A stretch of 64,000 nucleotides of DNA from Lophius americanus (taxonomy: Eukaryota; Chordata; Actinopteri; Lophiiformes; Lophiidae), in NCBI GenBank assembly GCA_037951165.1, contig JBBDHG010000125.1, forward strand, positions 1,060,001 to 1,124,000, read 5' to 3'. The first letter of the stretch is position 1. Every line of letters starts with the position of its first letter. The notes under the pieces are model-generated. The model had not been told where the DNA came from. It made no database searches and worked only from the letters and a program-made list of their open reading frames with translations. Shown one piece after another: positions 11,884 to 26,560 of the stretch. Made by a program: the position numbers and the translations under genes.

Positions 11884-11960
11884 TTTAGCACTTTGAGATT
11901 TGATCCAAATGTAAAGTGCATTATAAATTAAATGTATTATTATTATTATTGTTATTATAT
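11884..11960 (+). repeat. L2-like LINE 3' tail with (ATT)n
   Basis: A run of more than 50 nt, from tagcactttgagatttg through aaatgtattattatt, is essentially identical to 33424-33484. There it forms the end of an L2-like fragment. The (ATT)n 3' tail is typical of this clade. Confidence 0.65.
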
Positions 11961-12194
11961 TCGCTGTGTCCAACTTTGTGACATTTTACAGATGATAAAA
12001 GGCAGTATTTAAAAAAGCGTGTTTAGCCTAAGAAAAAGGATAATTTTCTTTAACCATAAAAGAAACACTTAATCCTTCATTCCAAAATTCAAATATCAAC
12101 ACATTTGGAGATGGTCTGTGGATTTTGCTGAACAGGAAAGGCAATAAAACATGTAATCTGCGGTTACTAGTAACTACAGCTATCAGACAAATGC

Positions 12195-12310
12195 AGTGGT
12201 GTAGAGAGAGGAATATTGCCCTCTGAAATGTAGTGGAGTGAAAGTATAAAGTAGTATAGAAGGGAAATACTTAAGTAAAGTACTTCATATTTGCACTTTA
12301 TTACAGTACA
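12195..12310 (-). repeat. fish repeat end (acttaagtaaagtact type)
   Basis: The block tagtggagtgaaagtataaagtag ... tacttaagtaaagtacttcatattt matches a widespread fish DNA element whose ends carry actcaagtaaagtacaag/ttaagtacagta words. A related block occurs at 20250-20340. Confidence 0.45.
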
Positions 12311-13440
12311 TGAGTTCTTAATCATTTTTCTTCAACCTGCCAACACAATGTTTGTTAATAAAACACTTAGATAGATAGATGTAAGCATTAAAAATGATTA
12401 ATTAACAATGAAAAACAATCTACCTGCTTTCATACCCAAATATCAGACAGCCTCCCACATCCAGAAAGGATATTCTTTCTTTAGAGTGAGGAAATACTGG
12501 ATGTTTTTGGGGGTTGGGGACCTGAACAGGGTCCAAAGTGAGTAACTGATACTGTGAATAAGTGCGTCGGCTCCGTTTTTCAAGTAGGATTTATGAGAAA
12601 AAGAACAAAGAGACCTTTGAGGAAACCATTCCTTTCTTTAATGTCTCAGTTACTTCAACACAAAATATAGATTCCTATCTGGGAATGAAGTTTAATACGC
12701 TATGCAGTTATTCCTCTCTCTTTTTTTAATTTGTTGGGAGACATCTTAACATGCTACTCAGTCTTGTTGAGTTAGAGTGATGTCATGTCTCCTTCAGATT
12801 ACAAACTTTCTTCTGGAGACTCAGCAATCCCTCCTCGGCACCGCTCATAGTTTCCATCCCCACAAATACTCATACCACCATTATATTACAATCCATTTGG
12901 GCGAAATTAATAGATGCATTGAAACAATTCAGCTGTGGTTTATGTTTGTGTGTTTGTGCGTGTGGGCGTGTGTTGGGGGTATTGTTTTTTGTTTCGCACA
13001 CAGAGGAATTCCTGACTTCTCTCTGTTTTTAGAAAGCAGAGGGAGGAAGAAATCGCTTTTTGTTTTGCCTTCTTTCTTCTTGCATTTGCACGATTTTGCC
13101 ACGTTTTGACCACAGTCACATTCCTCTGAAATTCTTTCAACGGGCGAAGGTTGGGTCTGTGTACAATCACTGCAGACAAACCAGATATAAATAAATCTGA
13201 TGATTGAAGATGATTCTGGAGTGTCAGATGACTTAAGTCATGAGATCAGACAGAAAGTCTCATTATGAGTCAGTCTCACTGACATCACTGCCTCATTCAT
13301 GTTCCAGTTCTGCTACAGCCTGGGAAGAGATTTACAGTCATAGTTTGACAGTTTGAGAAGGATACTGACTCGCTTTTGTTGCTGAGAGTGAGATGGAAAT
13401 AGCTGTCTTTAGTTCAGTCATTTCATAATTCATATCATTT
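12311..13440. other. intergenic, nothing recognised
   Basis: No gene, long repeat or clear regulatory element seen. Open frames here lack any familiar motif. Confidence 0.5.
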
Positions 13441-13566
13441 CAACTGCACATTTAATTTAATTTAATTGTATATAACGCTATTCTGTAATATGCTCTTGTT
13501 GCTCTAACCATGCAGTTTCCCCGTTGTGCCACTAATAAAGGTTTATCTTATCTTATCTTATCTTAT
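13441..13566 (+). repeat. retroelement 3' end with (TTATC)n tail
   Basis: The sequence gtttccccgttgtgccactaataaag followed by gtttatc and (TTATC)n closely matches the 3' end of a common fish non-LTR element (tttccccattgtgggactaataaaggattatcttatc type). Confidence 0.55.
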
Positions 13567-13953
13567 AACATACATTGCTTTGTTTCGTTTTTAAATCAGT
13601 ACAAAAATTGAAATGCAAAAGACAGATTGCTTTTTCAGATGTTGTATTTGAGTTTGAATTGCCTCGGAAAGTATCCAAGAAACAGTGCATTAAGGGTGAA
13701 GCTGGAGTAGGAAGACGATTACAAAAATGTGCCCAACACCCTCATTGCACCAGGAGTGCTCTATGACATTACAGCTGCACTGTGGTTTTGTTCTATCCTC
13801 CACTTGAAGCATTTCAAGTGTGGGTTGGTTTGGAGAAGTTTTGTAAATTCGTTCAGATTTTCTTTTACTCTGTAATGCCACAAACTCATATTTGTGATAT
13901 TACTTGTTTTCAGTTCATTTTTGAAAGTCAACTTCTTGTATTGTCACCTTTGC

Positions 13954-14422
13954 TTACACGTCCTGTCCTGGTTTCTTTGGTCGGTTTTACCTCTTAAATT
14001 CCTCTGTTTGTTTTTTGTGTTTTATTTCTTTATTTCTACTGTGTTAGTGAGTCTATTTTTTGTTTTCCCTTGTTTCTCCACTCTCTCTCTTCCTTTCCTG
14101 TGTTCCTTCTGTTCTCCTGTACTGGGAATGTCCATCACGTTCACCTGTGCTCCAGCTGCATCTCAATGTCTTATCACCCCAGCGTATTTAGTCCGTACCC
14201 CTTCAGTACCAGTTCAATGTTGACGGTCATGTCATACGTTCCAGGCTCATAAATTTGACATTGTTTGCATCTTTGGACTGCCTGCAATGTTTTGACCTTT
14301 GCCCCTGTTTGGAATTTGGAGTTTGGCTTTTTTCATTCTTCATTAAATAATTTAACCTCATTCTGGCTCCGTTTTGCGTTTGCACTTGGGTCCGTGCTCA
14401 AGTTCTGCGGAAAACCTTAACA
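13954..14422 (+). repeat. left LTR-like block
   Basis: See the whole-element entry. The end, aaaaccttaaca, is followed directly by the interior. The start is set by resemblance to fish gypsy LTRs, because a clean TG...CA pair is not obvious. Confidence 0.45.
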
Positions 14423-14910
14423 GTAAGAAGTTGCCTAAAAATGGTCCCAGGAGACACTATAATGGACGAAGAACTTTATCATTTGTTGTGAACGCTAATC
14501 TGTCTCCTTGGTGAATTGAAATGGGCCTTGCATGGGGAAGTCCGACAATCTGCTTTCCGCGTTGAGAGGGTTTGCTAGATCGTGGCTAAAAGACTCACTG
14601 CTAGAGACGCCCTGCCAGCATGGTTCTGGCCCCGGTGATGTCTCTCAGCTAGCCTCAACCCCTGTGTCATCAAGCCTCCAGCCTGCTAGCTCTCCCTGGA
14701 TATGCTAGCCACTGGCTTGCTAGCGCTCTCTCTGCTCTGGCCCCAGTGTTGTCACCCTTAGAGATTGGCTGTATCCCGGCCAACACCAATTTGGACCCGG
14801 ACTCTCCTTTCTGGGGACCCGGATGGCAATTAAACTGGTCCCCAGAAAAAAGCAAAGTCGCACTGGGACTCATTGCTGCGCAGATCTTCAGCCTCACCTC
14901 TGCCCAGTGC

Positions 14911-15075
14911 TCCCCAGTACTCCAGTCCGTGACCCAGTGCTCAACAGTACTCCAGTCCTTGACCCTGTTCTCCCCAGTACTCCAGTCTGTGAGTCTGTTC
15001 TCCCCAGTACTCCATTCAGTGACACTGTTCTCCCCAGTACTCCAGTCTGTTACTCTGTGCTCCCCAGTACTCCAG
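14911..15075 (+). repeat. 30-bp minisatellite, 5.5 copies, inside the LTR remnant
   Basis: The unit is about tccccagtactccagtctgt followed by gactctgttc. Five full copies and one half copy follow each other in exact 30-nt register with few differences. Because 30 is divisible by three, several frames stay open across it; this explains the long open frames on both strands without implying a gene. Confidence 0.85.
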
Positions 15076-15289
15076 AAGAGCTGGCCCCCAGAACGACCTA
15101 CTCCTCTGCCTCTTTGTAACAGAGTCAACATTCACAGGCCCGCCTCAATCTCTTCCTGACTTGGTCTGCCCTTGTGGGCCGCCCCCTCCTTGACCTCCAT
15201 ACTGGGCCTGCCGTCATGGGCGACCCCGTCCTCGACCTCCAGAATGGGTTCACTGGTGCTGCCAGTCTCCTGCCCGGCAGAAACATCAT

Positions 15290-15535
15290 CCACCGGACAT
15301 CACAGCTCATTGTCTCAGTACCCCGGTGTATTAGTCTGTGTCCCCTCCCTTCTGTGCCAGCTTGTAGTTGATGTTCATGTAATACCTTCCATTCTGTTTT
15401 TCAGTGTTTTTTTGGACTCAGCTTCACAATTTTGACCTGTTTTGCATCTTTGGACTACCCACGAGGTTCTGATGCTTACACACATTTTGGAATTTTGGTG
15501 CACTTGGGTCCACATTCTAGATCTGCAGAAAGTTT
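15290..15535 (+). repeat. right LTR-like block (truncated)
   Basis: Direct-repeat partner of the left block, sharing the gtattagtc/tgttcatgt, gcatctttggact and gcacttgggtcc segments. It is shorter and more eroded. Confidence 0.45.
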
Positions 15536-17170
15536 GTTGATTTGGTTGGATTTTGTTCATTTGGTCAGAGTTTATCCCAGCTTTTTGGGTGCAAAATTAA
15601 TGAATAAATGGCCAGAGTCTATTGATTTGGTCTGATTCTGTTGATTAGGTTAGATTTTGGTTATTTGTTTAGATTCTGTAGATTTGGCCAGAGTTTGTTG
15701 ATCTTGTCAGATTTTCACAGTACAGACATGACAGTGCTATTAATCTCCCCCTCTAACTCTAAGGAAGGAAGCAAGCACATTTATTTTCTCAAATGTGTAA
15801 TTACTCCTTTATTAACTAGAATTTGTCAGAGGTTGATTCCACTTGAGAAAAAAATCTGTACTTTCAGCAGGTGTAAAAGCTAGATTTCACCAGTAGTTCG
15901 GAGCCTCATCCCATCTTAAGCTCTCCAACACAAAGAATCAGTTAAATCCAGCAGCGATCATGATCCAGAGATTGTTTGCCCTGCCGTCTCTCAGTAAACA
16001 AACATTTGTTGCTATTATAACCCAGGTCCTGACCTGTCCAGTGTGAGCTAGCAACCGGTTGGAGAATATGTTGACTTGTGTATTTGTTCAGGATAATAAT
16101 TATCGGTCTGGAAGATCATCCTGACTGTTTATTTGAATCGTCCAGTCCTGGTCTGCAAGCTCAGTCCAAGTGCCACAAATAGACTGCCAACAGCAACTTC
16201 ACTTAAGAGACTTCATGAACACTCTTCATTATATGATCTTTCAATATTATATTCCTCCATGCTCTGAATCTGTTCTTTATCATCAAAATTATATCACATT
16301 CCAGATGTGTTTACGGCCAGCGATTAGCTGTTGATGAGGATATTGGTCTTTTGCTTATGAACTGCTTTATGCTTTGCAACAGGTTCAGAACATCAACAGA
16401 GGCAAACCTGGTAAATGATTTGGTACCCCCCAAAAATATTGGAATACCTAATTCTATGGGCATATTTTGCAATGGCAGCTTTAAATAGGTTTTGATATAA
16501 ATTCCCTTAGGAATTAAAAAAATGTTATCTTATAAGAGAATTCTACATTCCCATATTGCATCTGTACATTGATGCCAATTATCCATATTTATATATATAT
16601 TGTAAACAGAAAATTAGCTTTCTCTGAACTAGAATAATAAAATAATTTGATTTTGTTTTTTACAGTTGAGTTTTTGCTCTGCAAAGCATGACGGTCATTT
16701 TTGTGGGAGGAAAAAACAAAGATAAAGGCATCGAAGAAAGTAATCAGACGAGAACCAGCACGGATTATTAACTGACTGAGGACTGGAGACTGCCATCTCA
16801 TGTTCTCCACACTAGAGCTGTTCCAGTAGTACACCCATGTTAACATTCAGTGAGGTTGGACAAGAATAAAATAATACACTTCAGTTTGTCCCGTTTAAAC
16901 CAATACTTTTGACTGAAGTGCTAAGCAGCTAATAAAATGGTAATAACTTGCTATATCTGTTAACTCAGTGCATAGCATATTGCATAGTTGTTTCATGGCT
17001 TTAGTATAAATGTCATAGGTCCTCTGTAGATTCCCACCCGCCTGAACCCTCTCACCAAGACAGTGCCATAATCCCAAAACCCTAAGAAAATCCAGAAAAA
17101 TTCAGATCCATCCATACCATAGTGAGCTGATTAACATGCTACTGTAAGATTTACCTCAAATTACAGCCTC
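15536..17170. other. intergenic, nothing recognised
   Basis: Contains locally repetitive ttgatttggt/gattttgtt words at 15535-15710, probably degenerated simple sequence. No gene is supported. Confidence 0.45.
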
Positions 17171-17179
17171 ACTACGAGA

Positions 17180-18420
17180 TACTGTGCCCTCCAGAATTAT
17201 TTTAAAAAATGACTTTATTGTTTGTAAGATTAAACTGTAATACAAATTCTCCACAAATTCTCTATCTTTTATACAAGTAACATAATAAAAAACATAACTA
17301 ACATAAAAAAAAATATTCTCTCTCTTTAAAAACTGTGATTTCAAGGTAACTGAAGCATATTTTTTGTCCTAATTTATATTTTAAGGTCATCTTCTTGAGT
17401 AGTGAACAATGACTTCCTGTTTGTATAAATATGCGGTCACAAAGGCTTAATTATCTCAATAGTTAAGAATGTTAGTTTTAACAGTAAGATCCATAATTAA
17501 GAATTTTGAAGGGACTGGAGATGTTAAAAATCAGCCCAGAAGAGGACATGTCTGCAAACTGACAACACACAATAAGGAGGAGGACTCTTCATGGACAATA
17601 GCTGGAGATTTGCAGAGGTCAGTTGAATCTTTGGGTCAGAAAGTCTCCTTAACCACCATCAGATAGAAGATGAACCAATACAAGCTTTTTGGCAGGGTAG
17701 CTAGAAAAAAAGCCTCTACTGTCCTCCACATACAAGCTAAGGCGGCAACAGTTTGCTTAACACCAGTGGGATTCTCAATGGAAAAAGGTCATAGGTCAGA
17801 TGAGACTGAAATAGAGGTCTTTGGCAACACATGTAAAAGATGGCTGTGGAGTAGTAAGAAACTGTGAAGTCTGTGGGTGGATCTCTGATGCAGTTGTTTT
17901 CTTTCAAAGGCCTTGGACATCTTGTTTAAAGACATGGTTCCATGAACTCCATCAAATACCAGAAGGTACTGGATGAAAACATAAAAGCCTGAGCCAGGAA
18001 ACTTAAAGTGGGCCGTTGTTGAACCTTCCAGTAAGAAAGTGACCTGATGGACACCTAAAAATTAACCCGAGAATAGTTCAGGGATCAAAAAAGAAAAGTT
18101 TTGCCGTGGCCGTCCCTGTCACCTGACCCACAATCCACAGAACATCTCTTGGAAGTGCTGCAGAGGAGAGTCCACAAACATCGACTTCAGAATCTTAAAG
18201 AGTTGGAGTGTTTTTTTTTTCATGGAAAATGGTCTGAGATCTTCTTCATGTGTTTTGGAACTTCACCATAGACTGCAGAACGAGAGTGTTATTCCTGTGG
18301 CCAAAGGGGGCGGAGCAAAAATATTTAATGCAGGATGTGTCATTATTTTGGCACACGTTTTTCAGAAAAATATTTGTTTTATGTTAAGAATGTAAATTTT
18401 AAACATTTTTATAACATGAG
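17180..18420 (+). pseudogene. Tc1/mariner element remnant with transposase
   Basis: The left end starts with ctgtgccctccagaattatt, matching the inverted terminal repeat of a fish Tc1 group (cagtgccctccataattatt type). The transposase follows in pieces. An N-terminal helix-turn-helix part reads SIIKNFEGTGDVKNQPRRG, then LFGRVARKKAS, then DETEIEVFGNTCKRWLW with the first catalytic aspartate region. A degraded C-terminal half follows to about 18260. Several stops and frameshifts kill it. The right terminal repeat is blurred near 18330-18420. Confidence 0.75.
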
Positions 18421-19720
18421 TTAGAAGTTACATTTTTGTGAATAATTTGAATGAAAGATCACGGATATAGATAATAAAGAATTTTTTTTTGCATCTTATG
18501 TAACTCATTCTTTTTTAACCAATAGATCTCGGGGGCACTGTAAAAAAGTTTTTGTCTCAAATTTTCTGTGACGATCATGCAGTTGTAGAAAAGACATTGT
18601 GGACACTTGTCCTGCTGGAAAATATACACAATTACTGAACAGCGCAACCAAATACGCAAAAATGCAGAATTTCTACAACCCATAATTTGACAGATGTGGA
18701 AAAACAAATTCTGGCATGAAAGTTTCGTCTTCTCTGTGGAAAATGTCTTTGGCTTAGGACACGACAACACCCTCATTTTAAGGTCGACCTCCATGCGCCT
18801 CCATGTTTTTGTTACCAATTGACTGAAGACCCATATTTAGGAACAATGAAAACAATTTCATGACAACACAGCAAACTCCACCCACCATGTGGTTGGAGTT
18901 TCAGTAGGTAGTAAACAAATCCGCTCAAAGAATTTTATTTAAAAGAATATTTTATTAAGCAAAAAGGAAGATCAAATTTATATTGTTACACACATTGTTA
19001 TTGACCATAACCAATAAAATATCAATCAAATCAAATCCCTTTTTCATGTTAATATGATAAAATAGCCATTTGCGCCTCTTGTTTATTGATTTATTTGGTC
19101 CCATTTTCACTCTTGCTATTGTTCTTTTTTGATTAAATTTTTCATGAATTGTTTCTCCACGTTGCTTAACTAAGTTTACGTAATTTGTCACAAAAGAATC
19201 AAAATGTACTGTTGTGTTAGATGTGAATTTGACTAATAGCAGTTCTTTACCTCACATTTTCTGTTGAATTTTTCTTTTTTTTCCCATCCGTCTGCACGCA
19301 ATCTCGGCACAAACCATTTCTTACAAATATATGTACTTTGATCTTGATCTTTGTCTGTGGGTGAGCGTGTGACTGTACCGGCCCTCTTTAAGAGACCTAT
19401 TAGACCTTATTATGTTTTGCTTGGAACTAATGCCTATTTCATCAAAGAGGGCGTGATCCACCTTATGCTAAACACAGAGATGAGACAAAGAAACAAAGAA
19501 TGAAGGAGAGGCGGTTAGATCAGCGAGGGCTGAAGTGATTTATGTTCCATAAAATGGAACATAAAGTACATAAGTATGTTCCCCAGTCAACCCAGAGCTT
19601 AAAGTATCCTCAAAACCAAACACAGAGCCTCAAACGTTCAGCAGCCTCTGGTGGCCTCAATCAACATTGAAGATCAGGTCATAGTAGATGCTAGTGTGTT
19701 TGGTCAGAATCATGCAGCAA
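18421..19720. other. intergenic, nothing recognised
   Basis: AT-rich sequence without a supported gene. A short palindromic duplicate of ggaacataaa/ttatgttcc is present near 19540-19580. Confidence 0.45.
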
Positions 19721-19736
19721 GACGGCCACTAGTCCA

Positions 19737-19915
19737 CAGGGCCCCCCCCAAGCCGCGAGAACACCCGGGGCGCAGAGTCCACACCACCAAATGCGCTCAG
19801 GCACAACGAATAGGCCCATAGGCCAAGAAACAGCCCAACCAGCAGTGCTGGCGAGTCCAGGCACACCGCCAGGGACACGGCGCAGGAGGGGCCCAAAGGC
19901 ACTGGTGGAGACCCA
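19737..19915. other. GC-rich block of unknown nature
   Basis: About 180 bp of GC-rich sequence with ccccccc, ccgcgag, cccggggcgcag and cacggcgcagg, sharply bounded by AT-rich DNA. It may be an old repeat or a processed fragment. The - strand open frame across it has no familiar motif. Confidence 0.35.
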
Positions 19916-20095
19916 GTAGTAATGATCATTAAATAAATTATTTGAACCACGTTAATTGTGTAGTGATAAGGTGACATTGTGACGAACCCTACCTCAGACA
20001 AACAATGGAGCATAGCGGAGCCTGTGGCAGCTGACAAAGATGACTAGAATCCTGAATTACACACAAAGAATTTAAAAAAAGACTTGTTTTGAAAG

Positions 20096-20123
20096 TGTGT
20101 TCAAGTTTTGAAACTTGAACACA
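20096..20123. repeat. 13-bp perfect inverted repeat, 2-nt loop
   Basis: tgtgttcaagttt at 20096-20108 pairs exactly with aaacttgaacaca at 20111-20123 across TG. It lies just left of the (ACTG)n/(ACTC)n microsatellite. Confidence 0.9.
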
Positions 20124-20132
20124 GTCTCTCAC

Positions 20133-20220
20133 ACTGACTGACTGACTGACTGACTGACTGACTGACTGACTGACTGACTGACTGACTCACTCACTCACTC
20201 ACTCACTCACTCACTCACTC
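20133..20220 (+). repeat. compound microsatellite (ACTG)n(ACTC)n
   Basis: About 13 ACTG units run directly into about nine ACTC units. Confidence 0.95.
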
Positions 20221-20239
20221 ATTCAATAGAGTAAAGCGA

Positions 20240-20345
20240 GTGAGTGAAAAAAAACTAGATACTCAAGTAAAGTACAGATACCTTAAAACTCCACTCAAGT
20301 ACAGTAACAAAGTACTAGACTCTATTACCTCCCACCTCTCTCGGT
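20240..20345 (+). repeat. fish repeat end (actcaagtaaagtac type)
   Basis: Reads actcaagtaaagtacagata, then ccactcaagtacagtaacaaag and cctcccacctct. It is the end of the same widespread fish element as at 12195-12310. Confidence 0.5.
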
Positions 20346-23131
<2,786 letters not shown>

Positions 23132-26100
23132 CTGACTGATTGCTATTTTACTATTAATTAATGATTATGTTAAATCATATTCATACTTTGTGAAATATTC
23201 TGCGGAAACAAACATAACAGACAGACAGATGGACTGAACACATTCCAATATCCACCTTCTATTTTCTCAATTACATAACATACATAATGAAATAAATAAC
23301 ATTTTTAGCCAATTGAATCTTTTCATATTATTTATTTATTCAATGCGCTAATTTTATTATATTAATTATTTTTATTTTAACAAATTAATTTTTTTATTTT
23401 ATTCTTTGTTTATTTTTAAAGGGAGTCTGATGACCTCATCCACATGCAGTGACAAAGTGGTCTTTATTAGTTACATTCATCTTTGAAACATATTTACCGT
23501 GAGTAGAAGTTTTTGTTTTCATATCATGAAATAAGTCTATCCAAACAGATTGTTGTAACAGCTGCTGTTGGCAGGTAGGAATGAAATAGGAGGTGGGCGA
23601 CTAGAACGGTGCCATTGGAAATTGAACCCATGTGCTTCAATAGGAAAATAAAAGAATTTAACGCTGAATCAACAAGAAGGCATGGAGGATTAAGGATTTG
23701 TTGTAACCTTCTCTCAGAGTTAGGGTTATTCAAATTACTATTTCTCTGGTGAACTCAGTTGAAACAGACGCATACTTGCAAACGTCTGCTGCTTACATAG
23801 GCAGGTACGAAAACCAAACATGTAATTTGCATTACTGCCAACCAAATGGAACCAGACAGCATGTTTCATGTGTGCTTCCTGGAGAAGGCAGGAGAAAGTC
23901 TTCCACACTGCATCAAGAACTGTTTCCATATGTGGCACTGATCACCTCAGCACAAGGTCAGAGTGATCAGCTGGTGCATTGTGGGTACATTCACATCTGC
24001 GCTAGTCGTAGCTTGTATAGTTGGTTACATTTAATAAAGTAGTTTGACATTTAAGTAAATAATCTTATTGGCTGTCTTTGCTGACAGTCAGTTGAGAAGT
24101 TGGGTAAGGACGCAGGTGTATGTGTGGGGCTGATTCAGGAGGTGATGAGTTTAGTTTAGAATGAGTGTATTGGGTAATTACAGAATTACCTGTTAAACGT
24201 GGATCTCAAACCTCCAGTGCTGCTCCGGATCAGTCTGGAGAGGGTCAGAAGATGGCCGCGAGCCTAACCTCGTGCCTGTACACCTCTGCTTTCCTTGGGC
24301 CAAGGAACAATCCCTCCAGCACCGTTCAGCCGGCATCGCCTGTCCAGATGAATTCCCTGACTGCACCGACTTCACCAGCTCACCTGTATGCTTTGTATGC
24401 CAATGGTTTCATGAGTCAGGTCGTCATGCTTACTTCATGACGATGAAGTATTACAAGTCATTGTTTTTATTGTATATAATAATTTTATTTTAAATAGGAA
24501 GTTTTAATCCCCACAGAAAAAGGATGGACATTCACTTATGGACATTTTAGTTTTATAGAATACATAATGAAGTATATTTACTCAATATGTCTATCGAAAA
24601 TAACCTCATCTCATGACAGGAAACTCGATGTTGTACAGGATTTCATCTGAAGACACTGAAGGTCACTGCAGATTCCTGGATAAGGAGGGGTGAGCCGATG
24701 TGTAAAATAAGTTACAATCTGGTACTTCACCAGAAGAGGCTACTCAATTTTACACCACGTACCTATAAGTAGTGCTAATTTCCGTAAAAAGAAAGCTATT
24801 AAAAAAAACGTCCATCAATTACCTTTTTCCAGAGTAAATGAGACAACAAAGACATTATGAAACACCAACAGTGACTGAATCGACATTCAGAAACGAAAAA
24901 ACACGAAACACTAAAATGTGGTTCACTTTTCTTTTTCTTTGCTTCTTTTTTTATTTTTTTTATTTAAACCATAATCTGTTTTTATAACCATCCACGAAAT
25001 TTTTTCCACAAAATATTCTATTAATTTCACGACATTTGCAGAGATGTGCCGACTGAGGCGGGATCCACCGCTGCAACAACGGTCGCTCTCTCCCAGCCCG
25101 TGGGAGAGACCAGTGGTCCATCCTGGGTGTAGGCTAAAGTCTGCAGGAACCATCTAGTTGCTGGTTCCCTCGGGAAAACCTGGTGCACAGAATCTCACCC
25201 TCTTATTAGTCTCGGCGCTCAAACAATCTTAAGAAACCCGGCTGACTTGCTTACAGCATAGTCACAAGTCTTACTTTACTTTCCCATTGTGTAACTTCAC
25301 TCCTTCTTGTAATTGAGTGTAAATCATATGGAAACCGTGAAGCATTAGTTTAAACGAGAATGGATTTCATTTAGATGAGTAGTGTTCTGGCACTCGTCCC
25401 ATTAGATTCCCTAACGGAGGATTTAATGACAGACCACAGCTGGAGACCACAGAATGGGCTTGCAGATGTTGTGGTTCAGGAAGAGAAACAATGCTTTAAA
25501 ACCTACAGACTATGTCAGGAAGGAAAGCCATTGTTGTATCGGTGCGTTCACGGTAGACATGGACGGACGAGAATAGAAAGCTGAACCTCTTCAAACATTT
25601 AAGGAGGGAAGTTGGGCTGGTTTCCTTGATCCAGACTGATACAAAACAGACATAGGATGTAATGTTTCGTCTCAGTTTTGTTTTCCTCCATGTTTTGTTG
25701 ACCCTGCCTGATGCCCCTTGAAGAGGAAGCAGCGCTGTTATCTGCAGGGAGGGATGTACACCATGAGGGATGTCCTTAGTTAGGTGCTATTGGGGAAAAA
25801 AAGTGGCAGGCTGTGGGGGAGACAGAGTTTCTGCCTCTGGCATCGGCTTTGGGACATGACCGAGAACAGACCGTGTTTATCTTTTTTATGTTTATCTAAA
25901 ATTGCCGCATCATTGGTTATTAGAAACATAATGTTTGATAGTAGTCAGACACAGGGAATGTAAACTGCACTTTCATGATGGCTCCCTTACGGACCAGATA
26001 CAAGCACTCTGAGGTTAGATAGCGTGAAGAGCTGCTCCTGCAAAACTCAGCTTTGTGGAGCAGGAAGCCTTTGTTTAATTCCTACCAGCTCCATAACAAA

Positions 26101-26560
26101 CCGCAAACAAATGGACACCATCATCTTCCATCAAGCTCTGGGTCATGTCACTTAGCTCATGATGTCTCTACAGCAAGGAGGACGGGGGGTCTCATTCGTC
26201 ATTCCTCCATCCATCAGAGAGATTTCAAAGGTACACTGTCTCTCGGCGGAACTTTACTGAATCCACCTCCTCTTTTGTGGAATTTTTCGAAACATATCAC
26301 AAGCACTCTGTGCCCACGAGAGACAAGGGAAATGAAAAACAGTCTCTGTTTCTAGTGTTCACCGTAGTAAATGCTGTATATATTGTTATCCTGAACATGA
26401 ATTCAAGAGCAGATTCTGGAGGCAGATGTTCATCTTCACTCATTAAATAGAACATCGCATTTACTTAACTTGACTTTGATGACGGGTCGCACAAAACAAG
26501 TTTGAAGCAATGGGAAAAATATTGGACATCTTATTCTTAATAAATACTTTTAAGCATATG
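23132..26560. other. intergenic, nothing recognised
   Basis: AT-rich at 23280-23420, then ordinary composition. No conserved protein motif, RNA gene or repeat family recognised. Confidence 0.45.

Larger units (their letters stand above)
13954..15535 (+). mobile_element. degenerate gypsy-type LTR retrotransposon remnant
   Basis: Two related non-coding blocks in direct orientation, about 13954-14422 and about 15290-15535, enclose an 870-bp interior. The left block opens with acgtcctgtcctggtttc and ends with gcacttgggtcc ... aaccttaaca, the layout of fish gypsy LTRs. The right block repeats the middle and end (gcgtattagtc, gttgatgttcatgt, gcatctttggact, gcacttgggtcc). Just inside the left block is a short gag-like start, MDEELYHLL, then a stop. 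The interior has no reverse transcriptase or integrase. It is either a non-autonomous derivative or a deleted copy, and both LTRs have diverged a lot. Confidence 0.55.

Noticed and set aside
14670..15159. Overlapping open frames of 98 to 153 codons on both strands
   Set aside because: They owe their length to a 30-bp minisatellite whose unit is divisible by three, within an LTR remnant; no domain is seen.
19729..20037. 102-codon open frame on the - strand with hydrophobic stretches
   Set aside because: Driven by a short GC-rich block; no start context, homology or splice support.
25375..25584. 69-codon + strand open frame
   Set aside because: No recognisable motif, splice support or repeat identity; length is expected by chance.
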